From Lachnospiraceae bacterium (GTDB taxonomy: Bacteria > Bacillota > Clostridia > Lachnospirales > Lachnospiraceae): a stretch of DNA of 28,519 nucleotides. The notes under the pieces were generated by a model. That model was not told the origin of the DNA, made no database searches, and worked only from the letters and a program-made list of their open reading frames with translations. Below are positions 1 to 7,022 of this stretch, piece after piece. The stretch covers positions 1 to 28,519 of the forward strand of contig CAAFXE010000026.1 in NCBI GenBank assembly GCA_900766915.1. The letters are read 5' to 3'. The position numbers were made by a program, and so were the translations under genes. The stretch's first letter is position 1. Each line of letters begins with the position of its first letter.

Positions 1-2
1 TA

Positions 3-75
3 TGGGGCCTACAGGGCTCGAACCTGTGACCCTCTGCTTGTAAGGCAGATGCTCTCCCAGCTGAGCTAAGACCCC
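3..75 (-). tRNA. tRNA-Val (anticodon TAC)
   Basis: The reverse strand folds as a complete 73-nt cloverleaf. The acceptor stem GGGGTCT pairs with AGGCCCC through one G-U pair, the discriminator base is A, the anticodon loop is CTTACAA (anticodon TAC, valine), and the T-arm contains GGTTCGAGCC. No CCA is encoded after the discriminator base (the next bases are TA), so CCA must be added after transcription. It has its own promoter at 119-147. Confidence 0.96.
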
Positions 76-118
76 ATAATTCTTGATGTCGACTTTTGTT
101 TCGTCAGCCGACTTGGAT

Positions 119-147
119 ATAATACACTGAACGGGAACAAAAGTCAA
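119..147 (-). promoter_or_regulatory. Sigma-A promoter of tRNA-Val
   Basis: On the reverse strand there is a TTGACT -35 box (142-147), a 17-bp spacer and a TATTAT -10 box (119-124). It lies between the ATPase stop and the tRNA and points at the tRNA. Confidence 0.8.
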
Positions 148-167
148 CATCTTTTTTCAAACTTTTT

Positions 168-2780
168 CTATTTCATCATTTCCTTCACCATCTTGACAGT
201 CTGGATCACCACTGTAGGCAAAGCAGAAAGTCCCACGATCCATGTGAGCTGTGAGCCTGTCAACGGTGCCACCATAAACATGCCCTGAAGCACCGGTACC
301 GTAAGAACCAGTGCCAAAAGTACTGCTCCGGCCCCAAAGGCTGCCAGACTCCATTTGTTTGTTCCAAGACCGATCTTTACAAGGGAGCGTTCACTCCGGC
401 AGGTAAATCCATGGAACAGTCTTGCTAAAGTCAATGTTGCAAACGCCATGGTACTGGCAGTTCTTGCATCGACTACGTGACCCTGATAAAAGGCAGCCAT
501 GGTCACAATAGCAATCAGGAACCCGTACAACAAAATGCTGACAGAAAAAGATCTGGTCAAAATGCTTTCCTTAGGATCTCTTGGCTTGTTTTTCAGTAAA
601 GTATGATCCGCAGGCTCCATACCAATGGCCAGTGCCGGCAGGGAATCTGTAAGAAGATTGATAAACAGCAAATGTACCGGCTCAAAGGGAGTTTCCAGTG
701 CCATGACCGAGCAGTATAACACAGCCATGATGGCAGCCATATTTCCAGATAACAGAAATTTGATGGCATTTAAAATATTCCTGTACACATTTCTGCCGTT
801 TAACACTGCCTGAATGATGGTGGCAAAATTATCATCTGCCAGGATCATGGCTGCGGCATCCTTGGAAACTTCTGTACCGGTGACTCCCATGGCAACTCCG
901 ATATCTGCTTTTTTGAGAGCCGGGGCATCGTTGACTCCGTCTCCTGTCATGGCAGCAATGTGTCCCTTTTTCTGCCATGCATCCACGATTCTGATCTTAT
1001 TTTCCGGAGACACTCTGGCATAGACGGAAATGTGCTCCAGCCTTTCTGCCAGTTCTTCCTCTGACATAGCATCCAGTTCCTGTCCTGTCAGTGCCAGATC
1101 TCCCTCTTTAAAGATTCCAATCTGTTTTGCTATGGCTGTGGCCGTCACCTTATGATCTCCGGTAATCATGACCGGCTTGATGCCTGCACCGATGGCATCT
1201 CCTACTGCCTGAATGGTCTCTTCCCTTGGGGGATCAATCATGGCAGCCAGACCCACAAAGATAAATCCTGTTTCATTTTCCAGAGACAACGCTTCCTCTG
1301 CGTCTGACTCTTTATATGCAAATGCTAACACCCTGAGACCATTTTCAGAAAAATCCTGATTCTGCTTTAAAATAGTCTTTTTATCTTCTTCTGTAATCGG
1401 ATGGATGCCGTCTTTGGATGCCACGCTGACAACTCGGTCCAAAAGTACATCCAGGGCTCCTTTGGTAAGTACGGTAGGAATGCCGTGGATCCTGTATTTG
1501 GTACTCATCAGCTTTCTGTCCGAATCAAAGGGAAGCTCCTCCATACGGGGCATCATCTGCCGGATATCCTCCTCCGTGATACCTGCCTTTGAAAGTCCCG
1601 CCTTTTCTGCCATGGTAAGAAGTGCAGTCTCTGTAGGATCGCCGATTTCCTTTCCTGTACGAATGGAAGAATCATTATTTAAGATTGCTGTATAGAGAAA
1701 ATATCTGTGAAGTGGAATGGATAGATCCATTTCTTCCGGCTTCAGCCTCTCTCCTCCCACGTATACATCCGTCACTGTCATTTTATTCTGTGTCAGAGTC
1801 CCGGTTTTATCTGAACAGATGACTGACACACAGCCAAGGCTTTCTACCGCCTTTAGTTCCTTCATAATGGCGTTGTCCTCTGCCATCTTCTTTGTTCCCA
1901 TGGCCTGTACAATGGTCACAATAGAGCTTAATGCTTCCGGAATGGCTGCTACCGCCAATGCCACAGCAAACATAAGGGAATCAAGCACCGGCGCACCCTG
2001 CCGGATACGAAGTCCAAACACAATCACGCTGATTACCATGATCACCATAGCCAGCTTTTTGCTGAAATTATCAAGACTGACCTGCAAAGGTGTTTTCTTT
2101 TCCCTGGTTTCATTCATGAGTCGGGCAATCTTACCCATCTCTGTATCCATTCCTGTACCGGTTACAAGAACCCTTGCCCGTCCATAGGTCACAAGACTTC
2201 CGGAATATACCATGTTGATACGGTCTGCCAGTGCCACTTCTCCTGAAATATCCGTATCCTTTTTATCCACATTGGCAGATTCTCCTGTCAGGGAGCTTTC
2301 ATTGACCTGCAGGGAATAATTTTCCAGAATACGTCCGTCTGCCGCCACCAGATCTCCTGCCTCCAGTAAAAGAATATCTCCCGGCACCAGTTCTTTGGAT
2401 GGGATCTCACATTTGACTCCATCTCGGATTACCTTGGCATGGGGTGAAGAAAGAGCCTTTAAAGAGTCCAGAGACTTTTCCGCCTTTACATACTGGACAG
2501 TGCCAAGCACGGCATTTAATACGATTACCGTAATGATCACAATGGTACTTTCCACATTTCCAGAAATCATGGAAATGATGGCTGCCCCAATGAGAATGAG
2601 CACCAGAAGATCTGCAAATTGTCCTAAAAACACGGACAAAACGCTTTTCTTTTTGGCCTCCTTCAAAGTATTTTCCCCTTTTTCCTTTAAAATTTCCTTC
2701 GCTTTTTCCCCGGTCAGTCCATCTTCCTCAGGATAGATTTCCAGCAGTTCTTTTTTTGTCATCTGATAAATTTCTTTCAT
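168..2780 (-). CDS. Type II P-type cation ATPase, probably a Mn2+ exporter
   Basis: An 870-residue inner-membrane pump with all P-type ATPase landmarks: actuator TGES (165-168), M4 motif PEAL (281-284, where SERCA has PEGL), phosphorylated Asp in DKTGTLT (D324), TGDHK (540-544) and hinge TGDGVNDAP (612-620). M6 contains NLLTDSLPA (N708, T711, D712), matching the SERCA/PMCA ion site rather than the heavy-metal class; there is no N-terminal metal-binding domain. Homologues are usually named Ca2+-transporting ATPases. The leader, however, is a yybP-ykoY riboswitch, a Mn2+ sensor that is known to control the Mn2+-exporting ATPase YoaB in Lactococcus. I therefore infer Mn2+ efflux as the main role. 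The ATG has an AAAGGAAAA ribosome binding site. The gene is monocistronic. Confidence 0.93.
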   Translation of the reverse strand: MKEIYQMTKKELLEIYPEEDGLTGEKAKEILKEKGENTLKEAKKKSVLSVFLGQFADLLVLILIGAAIISMISGNVESTIVIITVIVLNAVLGTVQYVKAEKSLDSLKALSSPHAKVIRDGVKCEIPSKELVPGDILLLEAGDLVAADGRILENYSLQVNESSLTGESANVDKKDTDISGEVALADRINMVYSGSLVTYGRARVLVTGTGMDTEMGKIARLMNETREKKTPLQVSLDNFSKKLAMVIMVISVIVFGLRIRQGAPVLDSLMFAVALAVAAIPEALSSIVTIVQAMGTKKMAEDNAIMKELKAVESLGCVSVICSDKTGTLTQNKMTVTDVYVGGERLKPEEMDLSIPLHRYFLYTAILNNDSSIRTGKEIGDPTETALLTMAEKAGLSKAGITEEDIRQMMPRMEELPFDSDRKLMSTKYRIHGIPTVLTKGALDVLLDRVVSVASKDGIHPITEEDKKTILKQNQDFSENGLRVLAFAYKESDAEEALSLENETGFIFVGLAAMIDPPREETIQAVGDAIGAGIKPVMITGDHKVTATAIAKQIGIFKEGDLALTGQELDAMSEEELAERLEHISVYARVSPENKIRIVDAWQKKGHIAAMTGDGVNDAPALKKADIGVAMGVTGTEVSKDAAAMILADDNFATIIQAVLNGRNVYRNILNAIKFLLSGNMAAIMAVLYCSVMALETPFEPVHLLFINLLTDSLPALAIGMEPADHTLLKNKPRDPKESILTRSFSVSILLYGFLIAIVTMAAFYQGHVVDARTASTMAFATLTLARLFHGFTCRSERSLVKIGLGTNKWSLAAFGAGAVLLALVLTVPVLQGMFMVAPLTGSQLTWIVGLSALPTVVIQTVKMVKEMMK

Positions 2781-2891
2781 ATTCTTTTCCTTTCCCTAAA
2801 ATCACGAGAAACAGGATTTGCGAGTTTCTCAGATTGTCGCGGTGCTCGTCAAAATTGTATACAAGCATCCTTTTTTTCATCACTTCCGCGT

Positions 2892-2936
2892 AAAAAAAAG
2901 ACTCTTTGTGTACACTGATCGTGTACACAAAAAGTC
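2892..2936 (-). terminator. Riboswitch-controlled intrinsic terminator
   Basis: The reverse strand has a 16-bp stem (5' arm 2921-2936, 5-nt loop 2916-2920, 3' arm 2900-2915) with a single T-G pair, followed by eight T (2892-2899). The 5' arm contains the bases that form the 3' strand of riboswitch helix P1 (2927-2934). The two helices therefore exclude each other: ligand-stabilised P1 should block termination, giving an ON switch with Mn2+. Confidence 0.88.
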
Positions 2937-3029
2937 TCGTTCAATCAAGTTTGCTTAGTACCCGGCCTATTTTAGACGTACTGACGAATACTAAGACATG
3001 CCATCAGCATGCAACTACTCCCTTTTTGC
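2927..3029 (-). promoter_or_regulatory. yybP-ykoY (Mn2+) riboswitch aptamer
   Basis: The reverse strand begins GCAAAAAGGGAGTAG (3015-3029), the conserved yybP-ykoY opening. An internal CGTCA loop and a GCCGG segment follow, and the aptamer ends in GAGACTTTTTGT (2927-2938). The 5' GCAAAAAG pairs with the 3' CTTTTTGT as an 8-bp P1. The family (established knowledge) binds Mn2+ and switches on Mn2+ export genes. It sits directly upstream of the P-type ATPase, with an overlapping terminator between them. The assignment was made by eye, not with a covariance model. Confidence 0.88.
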
Positions 3030-3042
3030 GGTTCGTTTCGGT

Positions 3043-3072
3043 ATTATAATCATATTTTGTATCATTTGTAAA
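3043..3072 (-). promoter_or_regulatory. Promoter of the riboswitch/ATPase transcript
   Basis: On the reverse strand a TTTACA -35 box (3067-3072) and a perfect TATAAT -10 box (3043-3048) are separated by 18 bp. The expected start, near 3036, is just upstream of the aptamer. Confidence 0.75.
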
Positions 3073-3104
3073 TATGATAAATCCTAAACTTTTTATAAAT
3101 TATC

Positions 3105-3965
3105 TCAGAATCTGTTCTTCTGGTTAAATTCTATTTTCTCGCCGTTTGGCCCCTTAATCGTAAAAAAACGGCAACCATGCTCAAACAGCGGAAGCTCCTG
3201 AATGCCATAGTCCAATACATCATAGCCACAGCTTCTGGCTTCCATAAAGGCATCCTGAATGTTTTCCACATCCAGTGCAAGATGGTCGATCTTTCCGTTT
3301 TTCCAGGTATCAGGATCAGAAGCCGTCGCACCGGTAAGCTGGATCAATTCCAGTGTAAAGCCCTTACAGGTCATAAAAGCAATATAGAGCCTGCCCTCCG
3401 GGGTGTCCAGATAGCCGTTTCCTGTCATGGCAAAGCCAAGTCCTGCATAGAAGGACATGGTTTTTTCCAGATCTTTTACCCGGACTGCCAGATGATCCCA
3501 GCCAAGAAGTCCTGTCTTTCCTGCGTAGCTTCTGGCATTATCGTAGCAGATCTCCACCACATCTCCGTTGGGAGAAACAAAATTCACACCGCGGATTCCC
3601 CTGGTCTTGATATTCTCATAGAGCACCACACCATCTGCTGTTACCGGTGAAAGCTTTAGGCCTTTGTTGATGAGCCTTGCAGCCCAGTCGTCAAAATCTG
3701 CCGCATCAATGGCAAAATGGTCATATACACCTGTTACCCGGGAAGCAGCCTCTTCCCGGACTTTCAGATCTTTATGCTCATAAAGCTCAATGACAAGGTC
3801 GTTTAGCTTCAAAAAACTCGCTTTTAACTTCTCCGGATAAAAGATTTCTTTTTCATGCATGACTTCAAAGCCGAAGTTCTCCACATAAAACTTCTTTGTC
3901 TCCTCCATACAGCATACAGGGATTCCAAGATGCTGTACTCCCCTGATATTATCCCGCAGTTTCAT
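3105..3965 (-). CDS. Two-domain VOC (glyoxalase/dioxygenase fold) protein
   Basis: 286 residues containing two tandem vicinal-oxygen-chelate domains. The first covers about residues 8-135 (HLGIPVCCMEETKKFYVENF) and the second about 153-283 (WDHLAVRVKDLEKTMSFY). Candidate metal-ligand His and Glu residues recur at the usual strand positions (WDHLAV, FTLELIQL, KIDHLALDV, GEKIEF). The fold resembles ring-cleaving dioxygenases and glyoxalases, but the substrate cannot be read from the sequence. The gene starts 11 nt after the thrS stop with an AAGGAGAA ribosome binding site, so it is very probably cotranscribed with thrS and under the same T-box. The reason for that pairing is unclear. Confidence 0.85.
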   Translation of the reverse strand: MKLRDNIRGVQHLGIPVCCMEETKKFYVENFGFEVMHEKEIFYPEKLKASFLKLNDLVIELYEHKDLKVREEAASRVTGVYDHFAIDAADFDDWAARLINKGLKLSPVTADGVVLYENIKTRGIRGVNFVSPNGDVVEICYDNARSYAGKTGLLGWDHLAVRVKDLEKTMSFYAGLGFAMTGNGYLDTPEGRLYIAFMTCKGFTLELIQLTGATASDPDTWKNGKIDHLALDVENIQDAFMEARSCGYDVLDYGIQELPLFEHGCRFFTIKGPNGEKIEFNQKNRF

Positions 3966-3976
3966 AGGTCTTCTCC

Positions 3977-5938
3977 TTATTTTTCTGGCTGTGGTTCTTC
4001 TTTTCTGATCTCCTTTGTACGGATTTCCTTACAGATCTGGTCAACAAATACGTCAAGACTCTTCTGTCCTTCATCCCCTGCAAAACGGCTTCTTACCGAT
4101 ACCAGTCCTTCTGCTTCTTCCTTCTCGCCTACGATCAGCATATAAGGCAGTCTTGCAAGTCTTGCTTCACGGATCTTGTAACCAATCTTTTCAGCACGAC
4201 TGTCTACTGTAGCATCTACCCCGTTTGCTACCAGCTCTTTGCGTACTTTTTCTGCATAATCCATATATTTTTCAGAAATCGGAAGTACACGTACCTGTTC
4301 CGGACATAACCATGTCGGGAATTTGCCCGCATATTTTTCGATGAGCCATGCCAGTGTTCTTTCATAGCATCCAAGAGAGGTTCTGTGGATGATGTATGGA
4401 CGCTGTTTTTCGCCGTTCTGGTCAATATAGTACATATCGAATTTTTCAGCGATGGCACAGTCTAACTGAATGGTGATCATGGTATCTTCTTTACCATATA
4501 CATTCTTTGCCTGAATATCGATCTTCGGTCCGTAGAATGCAGCTTCTCCGTCTGCCTCTGTAAATGGAATGCCTTTTTCAATCAGAATCTGACGAAGGGC
4601 ATCCTGTGTGCTTTCCCAGTATGCTTCATCTCCCAGATATTTTGTCTTGTTTTCCGGATCCCATTTGGAGAGACGGTAAGTTACATCGTCCTGTAATCCT
4701 AAGGTTGTTAAAATATGGATTGCAAGGTTTAAGCAGTTCTGCAGTTCTTCCTCTGCCTGATCCGGACGGATGACATTGTGTCCTTCGGAAATGGTAAACT
4801 GGCGGACACGGGTCAGACCATGCATTTCTCCGGAATCCTCGTTACGGAATAAGGTAGAAGTTTCACCCATTCTGTATGGAAGGTCTCTGTAGGATTTCTG
4901 TGAGTTTTTGTATACATAGTACTGGAATGGGCAGGTCATTGGACGAAGGGCAAATACTTCCTTGTCTTTTTCCTCATCTCCCAGCACAAACATGCCATCT
5001 TTATAGTGATCCCAGTGACCGGAAATCTTGTAAAGATCGGATTTTGCCATGAGTGGTGTTTTGGTACGTACATAACCCCATTCCTTATCTTCCAGATCTT
5101 CGATCCAGCGCTGTAATCTGGTAATCATTTTCACACCGTTAGGAAGGATTAAAGGAAGTCCCTGTCCTACCACGTCAACGGTTGCAAAAAGCTCCATTTC
5201 ACGGCCAAGCTTATTATGGTCACGTCTCTTAATATCTTCCAGGTGTTCCAGGTAAGCTGCCAACTCTTCTTTCTTTGTAAACGCTGTACCATAAATACGC
5301 TGAAGCTGTGCTTTGTTGGAATCACCTCTCCAGTAAGCCATGGAGGAAGAGATCAGCTTAAATGCCTTGATCGGTTTTGTATTCATCAGGTGCGGTCCTG
5401 CACAGAGGTCTGTGAATTCTCCCTGTTTGTAGAAAGAGATTTCTGCATCCTCCGGAAGATCACGGATTAACTCTACCTTGTAAGGCTCTCCCTTTTCTTC
5501 CATGAATTTGATTGCTTCTTCTCTCGGAAGTGTAAATCTTTCTAACTTATCACCTTTTTTGATAATTTTTTTCATTTCTGCTTCAATCTTATCAAGATCT
5601 TCTCTTGAGAATGGAGCATGTTCAAAATCATAGTAATATCCTGTGTCAATGCTTGGTCCGATGGCAAGCTTTGCATCCGGGAATACATTTTTTACTGCTT
5701 CTGCAAGGACATGGGATGCTGTATGGCGAAGTGTGGAAAGACCCTTTGCATCATTTGCGGTTAAAATGTTTAATTCACAGTCTGCGTCTACAATTGTTCT
5801 TAAGTCTACAACCTCACCGTTTACTTCTCCGGCACAGGCCACGCGTGCCAGTCCTTCACTGATATCAAGAGCGATATCATACACTGATCTGCTTTCTGCG
5901 TATTCCTTTACGGAACCGTCTTTGAGTGTGATTTTCAT
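3977..5938 (-). CDS. thrS: Threonyl-tRNA synthetase
   Basis: 653 residues from the ATG at 5938, which follows GGAGGAAAAGAAA. The frame stays open to 6031, but that extension translates the structured leader and has no ribosome binding site. The domains are an N-terminal TGS domain (about 1-62), an editing domain with the HTASH zinc-like motif, and a class II catalytic core and anticodon-binding domain. Zn2+ ligands of the active site are expected at the Cys in RPMTCPFQ, the His in GEMHGLTRVRQF and the His in YIIHRTSLG. The usual RPMNCPGH sequence is RPMTCPFQYY here, a variant that leaves the Cys intact. The gene charges tRNA-Thr and is regulated by the upstream T-box. Confidence 0.97.
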   Translation of the reverse strand: MKITLKDGSVKEYAESRSVYDIALDISEGLARVACAGEVNGEVVDLRTIVDADCELNILTANDAKGLSTLRHTASHVLAEAVKNVFPDAKLAIGPSIDTGYYYDFEHAPFSREDLDKIEAEMKKIIKKGDKLERFTLPREEAIKFMEEKGEPYKVELIRDLPEDAEISFYKQGEFTDLCAGPHLMNTKPIKAFKLISSSMAYWRGDSNKAQLQRIYGTAFTKKEELAAYLEHLEDIKRRDHNKLGREMELFATVDVVGQGLPLILPNGVKMITRLQRWIEDLEDKEWGYVRTKTPLMAKSDLYKISGHWDHYKDGMFVLGDEEKDKEVFALRPMTCPFQYYVYKNSQKSYRDLPYRMGETSTLFRNEDSGEMHGLTRVRQFTISEGHNVIRPDQAEEELQNCLNLAIHILTTLGLQDDVTYRLSKWDPENKTKYLGDEAYWESTQDALRQILIEKGIPFTEADGEAAFYGPKIDIQAKNVYGKEDTMITIQLDCAIAEKFDMYYIDQNGEKQRPYIIHRTSLGCYERTLAWLIEKYAGKFPTWLCPEQVRVLPISEKYMDYAEKVRKELVANGVDATVDSRAEKIGYKIREARLARLPYMLIVGEKEEAEGLVSVRSRFAGDEGQKSLDVFVDQICKEIRTKEIRKEEPQPEK

Positions 5939-5983
5939 TTTCTTTTCCTCCAAATAATATTTGTTTCTATGTCTGTAAGAATA

Positions 5984-6049
5984 GAGTTTCGCTTGCGAAA
6001 CTCCAGCGCCACCGGCGGTCGCTTGCGACACCTTCCATATACGCCGGTG
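5984..6049. repeat. Palindrome-rich insert in the thrS leader
   Basis: A perfect hairpin GAGTTTCGCTTGCGAAACTC at 5984-6003 is followed by a nested structure. Its outer stem is CACCGGCG (6010-6017) with CGCCGGTG (6042-6049), and it encloses GTCGC-TT-GCGAC (6018-6029). This lies between the T-box terminator and the thrS ribosome binding site. It is GC-richer than its flanks and resembles an inserted intergenic repeat rather than part of the T-box. Confidence 0.6.
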
Positions 6050-6062
6050 TGCGCATCCTTTA

Positions 6063-6092
6063 GACTATTTTACTTTATAAAGTAAAATAGTC
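6063..6092. repeat. 30-bp perfect palindrome downstream of the T-box terminator
   Basis: The two 15-nt halves 6063-6077 and 6078-6092 are exact reverse complements of each other, with no loop. It overlaps the T-box terminator stem by 3 nt and contributes the AT-rich tract after it. It could back up termination or be a recombination or insertion scar. Confidence 0.65.
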
Positions 6093-6120
6093 CCTGAACA
6101 GACTACGTCTGTTCAGGGAC
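6084..6120 (-). terminator. T-box terminator hairpin
   Basis: The reverse strand has a 14-bp perfect stem (6107-6120 with 6090-6103) and a 3-nt loop, then TATTTT. It lies 10 nt after the T-box sequence, where the leader terminator is expected. Its U-tract is short, and the adjacent 30-bp palindrome may assist it. Confidence 0.75.
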
Positions 6121-6368
6121 GATAATTCTACCGTGGTTCCACCCTAATTGTATGCTTTTGGCATACCACTTCTTTTATGATGATAACGGAATCACCGGAC
6201 TTGATTAGAGCCACTCCGAGATGGTCTTCAGACAGTTCCTGACAAGATTCTTCCACCAAATGAATCTCTCTCTGGGACATTTCCTATCCTACTCTTCTCT
6301 TCAACGTTTTAATGTAGTTGTTCGGTGCCTTTCGTATATCGGCATTGGAACAATTACTTTTTTATTAA

Positions 6369-6397
6369 AGTTTAGTTATAAAATGTGCTTCTGTCAA
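6369..6397 (-). promoter_or_regulatory. Promoter of the T-box/thrS operon
   Basis: On the reverse strand there is a perfect TTGACA -35 box (6392-6397), a 17-bp spacer and a weak TAAACT -10 box (6369-6374). It lies just downstream of the SEC-C gene and fires into the T-box leader. Confidence 0.65.
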
Positions 6398-6413
6398 GAT
6401 AGAATTTTTTTAG

Positions 6414-6917
6414 TTAATTCTTTCCGCAGCACTGTTTGAATTTACGACCTGAGCCGCATGGACATGGATCATTACGTCCTACTTTTTTGTCCTTAATGAT
6501 GGTACCGGATTTTTTCTGTTCTAAGTACAGTGCTTTTCTGGTAGCCGCATCAAAAATGCTTTCCCACTGTGGTAATTCATATAACCATTCAGCCTTTGCA
6601 GCTACCATGTTTTTGTAAAGCTTTGCTTTATCAAATTTTAAGGAAACAACTGTATCTTCTTCCATGGTGTCGATTGGGTTTGCTTCTACTAAGCTGTCGT
6701 TGATTCCATCCAGGAAACCAGCCATTTCCAGTGTAGATAAACCGTACTTTTCAGCCAGTTCTTTGACAGTCCCTTTTACTTCTTCCTCCGGATTAGTCAG
6801 AAGTTTTTCGTAAACACTTTTTTCCAGTGCGAAATAGTTTGTCCAGAATCTCTGGATGTCACCCTTGTTTGCTTTTTCATCATATGCTACTGCATACCAT
6901 TCTTTTAATAATGCCAT
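6414..6917 (-). CDS. SEC-C motif metal-binding protein
   Basis: 167 residues. The last 20 or so form a SEC-C zinc-binding motif (NDPCPCGSGRKFKQCCG), the same module found at the C-terminus of SecA. The remaining roughly 145 residues are mostly helical by composition and not recognised; they contain a short stretch (VKELAEKYGLSTLEMAGFL) that resembles a helix-turn-helix. The role is unknown; SEC-C modules usually mediate zinc-dependent protein contacts. There is a good GAGGAG ribosome binding site, a private promoter at 6987-7015 and no close operon partner, so it appears to be transcribed on its own. Confidence 0.85.
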   Translation of the reverse strand: MALLKEWYAVAYDEKANKGDIQRFWTNYFALEKSVYEKLLTNPEEEVKGTVKELAEKYGLSTLEMAGFLDGINDSLVEANPIDTMEEDTVVSLKFDKAKLYKNMVAAKAEWLYELPQWESIFDAATRKALYLEQKKSGTIIKDKKVGRNDPCPCGSGRKFKQCCGKN

Positions 6918-6986
6918 GATTATTTCTCCTCTAAATATTGTTTCAATTCTTCTTTTGACTGTTCACTCCGTATTTTGACAGGTTTC

Positions 6987-7015
6987 ACTATAGCATGAAT
7001 TTCCTGTCTTGTAAA
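6987..7015 (-). promoter_or_regulatory. Promoter of the SEC-C gene
   Basis: On the reverse strand there is a TTTACA -35 box (7010-7015), a 17-bp spacer and a TATAGT -10 box (6987-6992), placed between the polC stop and the SEC-C start. Confidence 0.65.
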
Positions 7016-7022
7016 CCGTTTG

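Larger units (their letters stand above)
6063..6305 (-). promoter_or_regulatory. T-box leader of thrS (tRNA-Thr sensing)
   Basis: The reverse strand carries the T-box core AGGGTGGAACCACGG at 6131-6145, followed by the terminator hairpin. Upstream is a stem I-like region with AGAGTAGG near its 5' end and CTCT closing at the 3' side. The specifier is read as ACC (Thr) at 6223-6225 in the context AAGACCATCTC. T-boxes (established knowledge) sense uncharged cognate tRNA and antiterminate, which fits the downstream thrS. The 5' limit and the specifier were assigned by eye. Confidence 0.9.

Noticed and set aside
2728..2928. 66-codon minus-strand frame upstream of the ATPase
   Set aside because: It translates the riboswitch terminator hairpin and overlaps the ATPase start; the RNA structure explains the sequence.
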